In this document: in pieces, positions 29,817 through 40,976 of the stretch
How the letters are laid out: each line of letters starts with the position of its first letter
How positions within the stretch are numbered: the first letter of the stretch is position 1
Assembly (NCBI RefSeq): GCF_902832845.1
Contig: NZ_CADFDB010000002.1
Coordinates: forward strand, 186,001 to 250,000
Reading direction: 5' to 3'
Source: Burkholderia metallica
GTDB taxonomy: Bacteria; Pseudomonadota; Gammaproteobacteria; Burkholderiales; Burkholderiaceae
Length of the DNA stretch: 64,000 nt
Translations under genes and position numbers: made by a program
The notes under the pieces: model-generated
Told to the model about the DNA's origin: nothing
The model's database searches: none
Seen by the model: the letters and a program-made list of their open reading frames with translations, nothing else

Positions 29817-30436
29817 CCTCGGCACGCGTCGGTTGCGCTGCGTCCGGCCTGGACCGTGCAACCCGCCCTCGCGTTCGGCCGCGCCACACGCATCGTCTGC
29901 GGTGCGTGTGCGGGCGCACTTGACCGGCCGACGCGCACTCGCGCGGCCGCGCTCGCGCCGCGCCCGTCCTCCCGCATCCCCGCACCCCCATCGACCTTCG
30001 GCGCCCTGCGCGCCGATGTCGCACCGCGATCCGTTCGCGTTCCGCCCGCTCCCGCTTCCGGCCATCACACGCTGCGCCCGCCGCGCACGCCCGTGCCGCC
30101 TCGCGTGCGCCCGTCTGTACTCCTTGCCGCCCGCGCACGCGCGCTTGCGAGGGTGCAATTGGCGGCCGGGCCGGCGCGGAACTGTGTCTTGGATGACCTC
30201 CGGCGATTCGCTATTTTGAACGCAGTCGAAGCGATGGCGTGGGCTCCTCCCGGCACGCACGCTGGCCGCCCCGACCGCGCCGCTGCACGACACCGGCGCG
30301 CGTTGCGCGACAGCGCGGGCGCGGCCCGCGCACCGCCGCGCCGCGCGTCGTGCCTGCACGGTCGGGACGCGCGAGCGCCGCACCGCATCGGGACTTCACC
30401 CTTCGACCCACTTTCACCGACAGGAGCCAGACCACC
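29817..30436. other. 620-nt C-rich intergenic region before clpG
   Basis: The plus strand is markedly rich in C with runs of short pyrimidine repeats (about 29,940-30,130). No frame has a ribosome binding site and family-like sequence. The 3' half carries a promoter-like element at 30,189-30,217, leaving a leader of about 210 nt before clpG. Confidence 0.4.
30189..30217 (+). promoter_or_regulatory. candidate clpG promoter
   Basis: TTGGAT at 30,189-30,194 and TATTTT at 30,212-30,217 are separated by 17 nt, a fair sigma-70 match in otherwise very GC-rich DNA. The -35 part (CTTGGAT) also resembles a heat-shock sigma-32 -35 element (CTTGAAA), but the -10 does not match the sigma-32 consensus well. 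Confidence 0.35.
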
Positions 30437-33283
<2,847 letters not shown>

Positions 33284-33291
33284 AACCCGCA

Positions 33292-33341
33292 TGCCCCGCT
33301 CGCCCGGGGCACGCATGACCGGCTCCGTCCGCGGGACGGAG
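33292..33341 (+). terminator. two adjacent hairpins after clpG
   Basis: TGCCCCG/CGGGGCA form a 7-bp stem with a 6-nt loop at 33,292-33,311. CTCCGTCC/GGACGGAG form an 8-bp stem with a GCG loop at 33,323-33,341. Both lie between clpG and the molybdoenzyme gene. There is no strong T-run, so the termination strength is uncertain. Confidence 0.45.
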
Positions 33342-33407
33342 TCGCCCCCACGCCGCGACACGGCGCAACCGAGCCGCCCGCACCGGGAACGGCAGATGGA
33401 GATTCAC

Positions 33408-35687
33408 ATGACAAATCGACGCGAAGTGCCAGGCATCAGGAAGTACGACGGGCCCGCCGGTGGTTGGGGCGCGCTTCGCGCGACAGCCGAGGCGGTGCGC
33501 ACGCAAATGGAAACCATCGAGGCGCCGATCGTGCTGATGCGGACCAACCAGCCCGACGGCTTCGACTGCCCCGGCTGCGCATGGCCCGACAAGGAACACA
33601 AGTCGACGTTCCAGTTCTGCGAGAACGGCGCGAAGGCCGTCACGTGGGAAGCGACGACCAAGCGCGTGACGCCCGAGTTCTTCGCGGCGAACACCGTGTC
33701 GTCGCTGCTGCGCATGTCGGACTACGAGCTGGAGAACATGGGCCGGCTCACGCATCCGCTCGTCTACGACCGCACGACCGATACGTTCCGCGCGATCGAA
33801 TGGGACGACGCGTTCGCGCGCATCGGCGAAGTGCTGCGCACGCTGTCGCCCGACCAGGTCGAGTTCTACACGTCGGGCCGCGCATCGAACGAAGCCGCGT
33901 ACCTGTTCCAGCTGTTCGCGCGCGAGTACGGCACCAACAACTTCCCCGACTGCTCGAACATGTGCCACGAGCCGACCAGCGTCGGCCTGCCGCAGTCGAT
34001 CGGCATCGGCAAGGGCACCGTGTCGCTGGAGGACTTCGACCACTGCGAGCTGATCATCTCGATCGGCCACAACCCCGGCACGAACCATCCGCGGATGATG
34101 GGCACGCTGCACGAGTGTTCGCGCCGCAACGTGCCGATCATCGTGTTCAACCCGCTGCGCGAGCGCGCGCTCGAACGCTTCGCCGATCCGCAGGACATGA
34201 TCGAGATGGCGTCGTTCGGCTCGACGCGCATCGCATCGACGTACTACCAGGTCGACGCGGGCGGCGATGCGGCCGCGCTGAAGGGCATCATGAAGGCACT
34301 GCTTCAGCTCGAAGCCGAGCGCGGCGACGTGCTCGACCGCGATTTCATCGCGCAGCACACCAACGGCTTCGACGCGTTCTCGGCCGACCTCGAAGCCACG
34401 TCGTGGGACGACATCGAACGCGCGAGCGGCTTGAGCCAGGCGCAACTCGAACAGGTCGCGCTCGCCTACGCGAAGTCGAACGCGACGATCGTCACGTACG
34501 GGATGGGCGTCACGCAGCACAACAAGGGCACCGCAACCGTGCGCCTGATCGCCGACCTGCTGCTGATGCGCGGCAACATCGGCAAGCCCGGCGCCGGCGT
34601 GTGCCCGCTGCGCGGCCATTCGAACGTGCAGGGCAACCGCACGGTCGGCATCACCGAAAAGCCGTCAGCCGAGTTCCTGAAGAAAATCGAGGACGTGTTC
34701 GGCTTCACGCCGCCCGTCCATCACGGGCATGACGCCGTGCAGGCGATGCAGGCGATGATCGACGGCACCGCGAAGGCGCTGCTGTGCCTCGGCGGCAACT
34801 TCGCGGTCGCGCTGCCCGATCCGGAACAGTCGTTCCCGGCGATGGCGAAGCTCGACCTGAGCGTGCATCTCGGCACCAAGCTGAACCGCTCTCACCTGCT
34901 GGTCGGCAAGGAAACCTTCATCCTGCCGGTGCTCGGCCGCACCGAGCTCGACATGCAGGCGGGCGGCCGGCAGTCGATCACCGTCGAGGATTCGATGTCG
35001 ATGGTTCACGCGTCGGCCGGCAAGCTCAAGCCGGCGTCCGACCAGTTGCGCTCGGAACCCGCGATCATCGCGGGAATCGCGCATGCGACGCTGCCGGCGA
35101 GCAAGGTCGTGTGGCTCGACCTGATCGCCGACTACGACCGCATCCGCGACCTGATCGATCGTACGGTGCCCGGCTTCGAGGCGTTCAACGAGCGCATCCG
35201 CACGCCGGGCGGCTTCCGCCTGCCGCTACCGCCCACCGAGCGCGTGTGGCCGACGCCGACCGGCAAGGCGATGTTCTCGGTCTACAAGGGCGTGAAGGAA
35301 GATGCCGACGTGCTCGGCGCCGAGCAGGTGCTGCGGCTGATCACGCTGCGCAGCCACGACCAGTACAACACGACGATCTACGGGCTCGACGATCGCTATC
35401 GCGGCGTGTTCGGGCGGCGCGACGTGCTGTTCATGAACCCGGCGGATCTCGCGAAGTACGGGCTCGAACACGGCGACCTCGTCGACATCGAGACGCTCAC
35501 CGCATCGGGCCGCACGCTGCGCCTCGAGAAGATCACGGCGATCGAGTACGACATCGCGCCGGGTTCGGTCGGCGCGTACTACCCGGAAGCAAACGTGCTG
35601 GTGCCGCTCGACTACATCGACAAGGAAAGCGGCACGCCGTCGTACAAGTCGGTGCCGGTGCGCGTCGTGCGCTCGGCGGTCGTCTGA
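33408..35687 (+). CDS. FdhA/YdeP-family molybdopterin oxidoreductase
   Basis: The 759-residue protein is a catalytic subunit of the FdhF/YdeP group that binds a bis-MGD molybdenum cofactor. Motifs include PDGFDCPGCAWPD (Cys54, Cys57), EFYTSGRASNEAAYLFQL, CSNMCHEPTSVGL, GVCPLRGHSNVQGNRTVGI and a C-terminal MGD-binding domain (LRSHDQYNTTIYG). No twin-Arg signal is seen, so it is cytoplasmic. Its true substrate is not established for the family; YdeP is linked to acid resistance in E. coli. The ATG at 33,408 is preceded by GGAG. FdhD and MoeA at the end of the window would help mature it. Confidence 0.88.
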   Translation: MTNRREVPGIRKYDGPAGGWGALRATAEAVRTQMETIEAPIVLMRTNQPDGFDCPGCAWPDKEHKSTFQFCENGAKAVTWEATTKRVTPEFFAANTVSSLLRMSDYELENMGRLTHPLVYDRTTDTFRAIEWDDAFARIGEVLRTLSPDQVEFYTSGRASNEAAYLFQLFAREYGTNNFPDCSNMCHEPTSVGLPQSIGIGKGTVSLEDFDHCELIISIGHNPGTNHPRMMGTLHECSRRNVPIIVFNPLRERALERFADPQDMIEMASFGSTRIASTYYQVDAGGDAAALKGIMKALLQLEAERGDVLDRDFIAQHTNGFDAFSADLEATSWDDIERASGLSQAQLEQVALAYAKSNATIVTYGMGVTQHNKGTATVRLIADLLLMRGNIGKPGAGVCPLRGHSNVQGNRTVGITEKPSAEFLKKIEDVFGFTPPVHHGHDAVQAMQAMIDGTAKALLCLGGNFAVALPDPEQSFPAMAKLDLSVHLGTKLNRSHLLVGKETFILPVLGRTELDMQAGGRQSITVEDSMSMVHASAGKLKPASDQLRSEPAIIAGIAHATLPASKVVWLDLIADYDRIRDLIDRTVPGFEAFNERIRTPGGFRLPLPPTERVWPTPTGKAMFSVYKGVKEDADVLGAEQVLRLITLRSHDQYNTTIYGLDDRYRGVFGRRDVLFMNPADLAKYGLEHGDLVDIETLTASGRTLRLEKITAIEYDIAPGSVGAYYPEANVLVPLDYIDKESGTPSYKSVPVRVVRSAVV

Positions 35688-35691
35688 TGCA

Positions 35692-35735
35692 CGGGCAGGC
35701 TCGCGGCGCGGCGCCGGCCGCGAGCCTGCCCGCTT
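35692..35735 (+). terminator. 16-bp perfect stem-loop terminator
   Basis: CGGGCAGGCTCGCGGC at 35,692-35,707 pairs perfectly with GCCGCGAGCCTGCCCG at 35,717-35,732 around a 9-nt loop, followed by CTTCTTCCC. It lies 4 nt after the molybdoenzyme stop and before the convergent permease gene. The long stem strongly suggests a terminator even though the T-tract is short. Confidence 0.7.
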
Positions 35736-35817
35736 CTTCCCGAAACGCTTTCCCGGGCCGCCCCATCGCAACCGATGCGGCGGCCGCCTTCGTTCTCCGC
35801 GTTGAACAACGCCCCGC

Positions 35818-37239
35818 TTACCGCGCGGCCGTCGGCGGCAGATGCGCGCCGGTCTGCCGGCGCCGGTACGCGCTGTCGCGCGTCGCGAGCCAGTAGTACA
35901 GCGGCGACGTCAGCACGAGCCCAACGAGCCACGACAGGTCCGCGCCGCCGAGATGCGCGGGGATCGGGCCTGCATACATCGGCGTGTTCATGAACGGAAT
36001 CTGCACAAGGATGCCGATCGCATACGCGAGCAGCGCCTGCGGGTTGAAACGGCCGTAGATCCCGCCATCGGCCATGAAGATCGACTGGATGTCGTACTTG
36101 CCCTTGTGGATCACGTAGAAGTCGATCAGGTTGATCGCGGTCCACGGCACCAGCACGACGAGCAGCGCGAGCACCAGATCCACCAGATTGCCGACGAAGT
36201 TCGTCGACGCGCCGATCGCCGCGTAGCAGCACGCGACGAAGATCACGACCGACACCACCGCACGCGCCCTGGCGGTCGGAATCCACTTGTACGCGAACGT
36301 CTGCACCGACGTGATCACCGCGAGCACCGCGCCGTACAGGTTCAGCGCGTTGTGGCTGATCACGCTCAGCAGGAACAGCACGAGCATCAGCGGGCCGAGC
36401 GGGCCCGTCGCCTGCTTGACCGCGTCCATCGTGTCCGCGCCGGCCGGCACCGCGAGCACCGCGACCGCGCCGAAGACGAACGCGAGCGTCGAGCCGATCG
36501 TGCAGCCGAGATAGGTCGCCCAGAACGTCGACGCGACGCCGACGTCCTCCGGCAGATAGCGCGAATAGTCCGACACGTACGGCGCGAACGCGATCTGCCA
36601 CAACGCCGACAGCGACACCGTCGCAAGCCAGCCCGCGAAGTCGAAGCCGCCGCGCGTCAGGAAATCGTCGGTGCTCACATGCGTGAGGATCATCCAGAAG
36701 CCGACGACGATGCCGATGCCGAGCACCCACGTGCCGATGCGGTTCAGGATGTGGATGAACCGGTAGCCGACGATGCCGATCAGCCCCGACCCCACCGCGC
36801 CGATCACGATGCCGACGGGCACCGGCACCGACGACGCGATGCCGTGCACCGACTTGCCGGCGAGCACGATGTTCGACGCGAAGAAGCCGACGTACATCAC
36901 GGCCGCGATCACCGTGACGAGCAGCGCGCCCCACGAGCCGAACTGCGCGCGGCTCTGGATCATCTGCGGGATGCCCATCTGCGGCCCCTGCGCCGAATGC
37001 AGCGCCATCAGCACGCCGCCGACCGCCTGGCCGACGACGATCGCGACGATCCCCCACATCAGGTTCAGGTGGAAGAGCTGCACGCCGAGCGCGCCGGTCA
37101 CGATCGGCAGCGGCGCGATGTTGCCGCCGAACCAGAGCGTGAACAGGTCGCGCACCTTGCCGTGGCGCTCCGCGGGCGGCACGTAGCCGATCGTATGCTT
37201 CTCTATCATCGGGGACGCATTGCGTTCCGCGTTCGTCAT
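35818..37239 (-). CDS. NCS1-family nucleobase/hydantoin-type permease
   Basis: The 473-residue protein has about 12 membrane helices and NCS1 features such as LWFGGNIAPLPIVTGALG in helix 1, APYVSDYSRYLP in the middle and NLIDFYVIHKGKYDI near helix 9. NCS1 carriers take up cytosine, uracil, allantoin, hydantoins or thiamin precursors. The start MTNAERNASPMIEKHTIGYV at 37,239 follows AGGAGAC. It is divergent from a LysR gene and close to an amidohydrolase/Rid/FMO cluster, which suggests a nitrogenous substrate shared with that cluster. Confidence 0.9.
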   Translation of the reverse strand: MTNAERNASPMIEKHTIGYVPPAERHGKVRDLFTLWFGGNIAPLPIVTGALGVQLFHLNLMWGIVAIVVGQAVGGVLMALHSAQGPQMGIPQMIQSRAQFGSWGALLVTVIAAVMYVGFFASNIVLAGKSVHGIASSVPVPVGIVIGAVGSGLIGIVGYRFIHILNRIGTWVLGIGIVVGFWMILTHVSTDDFLTRGGFDFAGWLATVSLSALWQIAFAPYVSDYSRYLPEDVGVASTFWATYLGCTIGSTLAFVFGAVAVLAVPAGADTMDAVKQATGPLGPLMLVLFLLSVISHNALNLYGAVLAVITSVQTFAYKWIPTARARAVVSVVIFVACCYAAIGASTNFVGNLVDLVLALLVVLVPWTAINLIDFYVIHKGKYDIQSIFMADGGIYGRFNPQALLAYAIGILVQIPFMNTPMYAGPIPAHLGGADLSWLVGLVLTSPLYYWLATRDSAYRRRQTGAHLPPTAAR

Positions 37240-37637
37240 GGTGAAGTCTCCTGTCCTGCGCGACGATGCGCGCGTGCCGTTTCGCGCCGGCGCGCGTCGG
37301 GGTGCGCGCCGGCAATCGGGCCGGATGCGCGAGCGACGGCGCGCCGCGTGCACGCGCGGCGGTGTCGGGCGAAGCGGCGAATGCGCGGCAGGCGGGGACG
37401 GATGACCTGTCCCGCCGGCACGCGCGCGGCCGCTTCGTGTGCTTCGTGATCCGGGTTGAAGGCGATGGTGCGCCACGCTCGGCGGGACCGGAAAATACTA
37501 AAAATATTTCTGCGACATACGAAAAAGCTCTGCAGCGGAAATGCCGCCGGCGGGAGGCTTTCAGGTAAGGTGCTACGCACAACCATGGACAGATTGCGCC
37601 CGCGGCGGCACGCCGGGGCCGTGCATCAGAGGTGCTT
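37240..37637. promoter_or_regulatory. divergent permease/LysR control region (398 nt)
   Basis: Most of the region is GC-rich, but 37,491-37,520 is AT-rich and contains AAATACTAAAAATATTT (37,493-37,509), an inverted repeat with 5-nt arms and a 7-nt spacer. It has the shape of a LysR T-N11-A site. It is a likely binding site for the LysR protein controlling the permease. Confidence 0.45.
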
Positions 37638-38561
37638 GTGGCTCACTACACTTTGCGGCAACTGAAATACTTCGTGACGACGGTGGAATCGGGCAGCGTC
37701 GCCGAGGCATCGCGCCAGCTCTTCATCGCGCAACCGTCGATCTCCAGCGCGATCAAGGGGCTGGAAGAAAGCTTCGGCGTGAAGCTGTTCATCCGCCACC
37801 ACGCGCAGGGCGTGTCGCTGACGCCGAGCGGCACGCGCTTTTACAGGAAAGCGCAGGAGCTGCTGCGTATCGCGCACGAATTCGAACAGAACGCGCTCGC
37901 CGACAACGACGTGATCACCGGGCAGATCGACATCGGCTGCTTCGAGACGGTCGCGCCGCTCTATCTGCCGCAGCTGATCGCGGGCTTTCGCGAGCGCTAC
38001 CCGGGCGTGAACATCCGGCTGCGCGACGGCGACCAGCAGGAACTCGTGCAGGGCCTGACGTCCGGCACGTTCGATCTCGCGCTCATGTACGACCACGATC
38101 TCGACGGCACGATCGAGACCGAACCGCTGATGCCGCCGCAGCAGCCCTACGTGCTGCTGCCGGAGAATCACCGGTTCGCGGGGCAGACGCACGTGTCGCT
38201 GCGCGACCTGTGCGTCGAGCCGATGATCCTGCTCGACGTGCAGCCGAGCCGAACGTATTTCGTCAGCCTGTTTCACGAGCTCGGGCTCACGCCGAACATC
38301 GTGTTCGGGTCGCCGTCGATCGAGATGGTGCGCGGGATGGTCGGCCAGGGGTTCGGCTTCTCGCTGCTCGTCACGCGCCCGCATTCCGAATACACGTACG
38401 ACGGCCAGCGCGTCGTGACGATCGGCCTCAGCGAAACGGTGAGCCCGTCGGGACTCGTGAGCGCACGGCTGAAACGCGGCCAGCTCACGAAGCAGGCGCA
38501 GTCGTTCGTCGATTTCTGCCGCGAACGGCTCGCGCAGCTCGTCGCGGAAACCGCGCAATAA
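37638..38561 (+). CDS. LysR-family transcriptional regulator
   Basis: The 307-residue protein has the N-terminal winged HTH (LRQLKYFVTTVESGSVAEAS, QPSISSAIKGLEESFGVKLF) and a type 2 periplasmic-binding-like sensor domain (about 90-295). The start is a GTG; of two in frame (37,632 and 37,638) the second has the better AGAGG site. It faces away from the permease gene and is followed by a bidirectional terminator shared with the M20 amidohydrolase gene. It probably controls the permease and perhaps the whole cluster. Confidence 0.9.
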   Translation: MAHYTLRQLKYFVTTVESGSVAEASRQLFIAQPSISSAIKGLEESFGVKLFIRHHAQGVSLTPSGTRFYRKAQELLRIAHEFEQNALADNDVITGQIDIGCFETVAPLYLPQLIAGFRERYPGVNIRLRDGDQQELVQGLTSGTFDLALMYDHDLDGTIETEPLMPPQQPYVLLPENHRFAGQTHVSLRDLCVEPMILLDVQPSRTYFVSLFHELGLTPNIVFGSPSIEMVRGMVGQGFGFSLLVTRPHSEYTYDGQRVVTIGLSETVSPSGLVSARLKRGQLTKQAQSFVDFCRERLAQLVAETAQ

Positions 38562-38568
38562 CGACAAG

Positions 38569-38604
38569 AAAAAACGCACGCGCCGCGGGACGCGGTGCGT
38601 GCGT
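38569..38604 (-). terminator. Rho-independent terminator of the amidohydrolase operon
   Basis: On the minus strand a 14-bp stem (ACGCACGC/GCGTGCGT at the base, CCGCG/CGCGG at the top, one G-U pair between, 3-nt loop) at 38,574-38,604 is followed directly by TTTTTT. It lies 17 nt after the stop of the M20 gene. This is the clearest intrinsic terminator in the window. Confidence 0.85.
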
Positions 38605-38621
38605 GTCGGCCGCTCGCCGCG

Positions 38622-39785
38622 TCAGACGGCCGCAGCGAGATGCGCGGCCAGCCGCCCCAGCATCGCGTCGCAGCCGTGGAGCTGGTCGAGCGTGACGAAC
38701 TCGTCGGGCTTGTGCCCCTGGTCCATGCTGCCGGGCCCGCACACCACGGTCGGAATGCCGGCCTGCCCGAACAGCCCACCCTCGGTGCCGAACGCCACCG
38801 TGCCGAACGCATCGGAGCCGCTCAGCATCGCGAGCAGCCGCGCGGCTTCGCTGTCAGGCGCGGTGGCGAGCCCCGGATACGCGCCCAGCGGCTGCAGCCG
38901 GATATCGGTATCGGGCTGCACCGCGCGCATCGTCGGCAACAGTTCGGATTCCGCATAATCGAGCAGCTTGTTCGGCACGTCGTGCGCGTCGAAATCCGGC
39001 AGCGCACGCACCTCGAAATCGAATTCGCATTCGGCCGGCACGATGTTCAGCGCGCGGCCGCCCTTGATGAGCCCCGTCTGCACGGTCGAGAACGGCGGAT
39101 CGAAACGGCTGTCGTGCCGTTCGGGCCGCGCGAGCGCCGCGCCGATCTCGCCGAGCCGGCCGATCAGCTTCGCCGCGTAGTCGATCGCGTTGACGCCCGA
39201 TGGCGCGTACGCCGAATGGCACGCGGCGCCCTTCACGTGGCAGCGCATCGCGAGCTTGCCCTTGTGACCGAGCACCGGCTTCAGTTCGGTCGGCTCGCCG
39301 ATCAGGCACAGGCGCGGCCGGTGCGCGCGCGCGGCCAGCGCGTCGAGCATCGGCCGCACGCCGAGGCAGCCGACTTCCTCGTCGTACGAGAACGCCAGAT
39401 GCACGGGCGTGCCGAGCGGCCGTGCGACGAACGCCGGCACGGCCGCCAGCACCGACGCGATGAAGCCCTTCATGTCGGCCGTGCCGCGGCCGTACAGGCG
39501 GCCGTCGCGCTCCGTCAGCCGGAACGGCTCGACCGTCCACGCCTGCCCGTCCACCGGTACCACGTCGGTATGGCCCGACAGCGCGATGCCGCCGCGATCG
39601 CGCGGGCCGATCGTCGCGTACAGGCTTGCCTTCGTGCGCTCTGCGTTGTAGAACAGTTCGCTCTCGACGCCGAAGCCCGCGAGATAGTCGCGGATGAAAC
39701 CGATCATCTCGAGGTTCGAATCGCGGCTGACCGTCGCGAAAGCGATCAGCCGCTCCAGCAACGCGCGGCTCGACGTGTCATTCAT
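38622..39785 (-). CDS. M20-family amidohydrolase, acetylornithine deacetylase-like
   Basis: The 387-residue protein is an ArgE/DapE-type zinc enzyme. Metal-binding motifs are LSGHTDVVPVDG (His), GRGTADMKGF (Asp bridging two metals) and SYDEEVGCLG (catalytic Glu pair). A dimerisation domain lies between about 180 and 290. By sequence it is annotated as acetylornithine deacetylase, but its neighbours (DUF1028, Rid protein, FMO, NCS1 permease) argue for another N-acyl or N-carbamoyl amino-acid-like substrate. Its start overlaps the DUF1028 stop by 8 nt. An intrinsic terminator follows. Confidence 0.88.
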   Translation of the reverse strand: MNDTSSRALLERLIAFATVSRDSNLEMIGFIRDYLAGFGVESELFYNAERTKASLYATIGPRDRGGIALSGHTDVVPVDGQAWTVEPFRLTERDGRLYGRGTADMKGFIASVLAAVPAFVARPLGTPVHLAFSYDEEVGCLGVRPMLDALAARAHRPRLCLIGEPTELKPVLGHKGKLAMRCHVKGAACHSAYAPSGVNAIDYAAKLIGRLGEIGAALARPERHDSRFDPPFSTVQTGLIKGGRALNIVPAECEFDFEVRALPDFDAHDVPNKLLDYAESELLPTMRAVQPDTDIRLQPLGAYPGLATAPDSEAARLLAMLSGSDAFGTVAFGTEGGLFGQAGIPTVVCGPGSMDQGHKPDEFVTLDQLHGCDAMLGRLAAHLAAAV

Positions 39786-40455
39786 CGCCCGGCACTCCGT
39801 AGCTCGGCGCGGCGGTCGGGTTCAGCGCGCGCGTCTGGTAGTCCTGCATCTGCGGTCGATACGCACGCCACAGCGCGTCGAGCTGCCCGATCGGGTCCAC
39901 GTCGGCCCAGTCGATACGCAGATCGACGATCGGCCAGGTCACGTCGCCGGCCACCTGCAGCGCGGCCGAATGCACGGGCCCCGCCTCGCCGCCGGCTTTC
40001 ATTGCCGCGTGCATCGCGGCCAGCAGCCGATCGGCGAGCACGCCGGGCGCCTGTTCGAACGCGCGCACCATCGCGTCGATCACGGCCGGCGCGGCCAGCA
40101 GGTTGCCGGCCGCCACGCATTGCTCGCCCCGCACCGCATGATGCGTGCCGAGCGCTTCCTTGCCGGTGAAGCACGCCGTCTGCCCCTGCCCGTCGATCAC
40201 CGTCACCTGCCGGTACTGGCTCCAGCCGTTCGCGCTGAGCGCGCGGTCGAGTGCGGCGGCCGGCGCGAGCTGCTCGTGCTCGATCAGGTCGAGCGTCTGG
40301 GGCCCCAGCGCCGGCAGCGTGACGTTCTGCGTCGCGACCGCGCCGACGCCCGCGCGTACCCACGGGCAGCGTGCGCCCACCGCGATGCTCGACGAGCTGA
40401 TCGCGATCCCGAGCTGGCCCGTCTCCGGGCAGCGCCCGACGATGGAGAAAGTCAT
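39778..40455 (-). CDS. DUF1028 family protein
   Basis: The 225-residue protein starts MTFSIVGRCPETGQLGIAIS and has the DUF1028 core with a Cys and small residues (SSSIAVGARCPWVRAGVGAV, ATQNVTLPALGPQTL). The family has an Ntn-hydrolase-like fold and often sits next to amidohydrolases and Rid proteins, but its reaction is not settled. No signal peptide is seen. The ATG at 40,455 has an AGGAGG site. It overlaps the M20 gene downstream and lies 8 nt from the Rid gene upstream, so the three form an operon. Confidence 0.88.
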   Translation of the reverse strand: MTFSIVGRCPETGQLGIAISSSSIAVGARCPWVRAGVGAVATQNVTLPALGPQTLDLIEHEQLAPAAALDRALSANGWSQYRQVTVIDGQGQTACFTGKEALGTHHAVRGEQCVAAGNLLAAPAVIDAMVRAFEQAPGVLADRLLAAMHAAMKAGGEAGPVHSAALQVAGDVTWPIVDLRIDWADVDPIGQLDALWRAYRPQMQDYQTRALNPTAAPSYGVPGDE

Positions 40456-40463
40456 GTTGCCTC

Positions 40464-40901
40464 CTATGCGCGGTTCGGCTGCCAGTTGTCCGGGATCACC
40501 GCGATTACGTCGATTTCCATCAGCCACTGCGGCTGGCCGAGCGCGGACACGACGAGCCCCGTCGAGATCGGGTACACGCCCTTCAGCCACTTGCCGACTT
40601 CCTGGTACACGGGCTCGCGATAGCGCGGGTCGATCAGGTAGGTCGTCGTCTTCACGATGTGCGTGAGGTCGCTGCCGGCTTCTTCCAGCAACTGCTTCAC
40701 GTTCTTCATCGCCTGCTCGGCCTGCGCGCGCGGATCGCCGAGGCCGGTCAGGTTGCCGTCGAAATCGGTGCCGACCTGGCCGCGCACGTAGACGGTGTTG
40801 CCAGCCCGCACGGCCTGGCACAGGTCGTTGTCGAGCGTCTGGTTCGGGTAGGTATCCTTCGTGTTGAACATGCGGATACGGGTATGGGTCGGTTCGCTCA
40901 T
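40464..40901 (-). CDS. Rid-superfamily protein without the catalytic Arg
   Basis: The 145-residue protein has the YjgF/YER057c/UK114 fold (VRAGNTVYVRGQVGTDFDGN, QAEQAMKNVKQLLEEAGSDL, HIVKTTTYL). RidA enzymes that deaminate enamines or imines carry an Arg in a PARS motif; here the matching segment is YPISTGLVV with Ile112. It is therefore unlikely to be a classical RidA and fits better with the Rid subgroups found in catabolic operons. The N-terminus is extended by about 20 residues. It lies between the FMO gene (75-nt gap) and DUF1028. Confidence 0.85.
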   Translation of the reverse strand: MSEPTHTRIRMFNTKDTYPNQTLDNDLCQAVRAGNTVYVRGQVGTDFDGNLTGLGDPRAQAEQAMKNVKQLLEEAGSDLTHIVKTTTYLIDPRYREPVYQEVGKWLKGVYPISTGLVVSALGQPQWLMEIDVIAVIPDNWQPNRA

Positions 40902-40976
40902 CGAAATCCTTCAGTCGTCAAGGGTCGCGCCGCCGCACCGGGCACGAACGCGGTGCGGCTGGCGGCAGGGGTCCGT

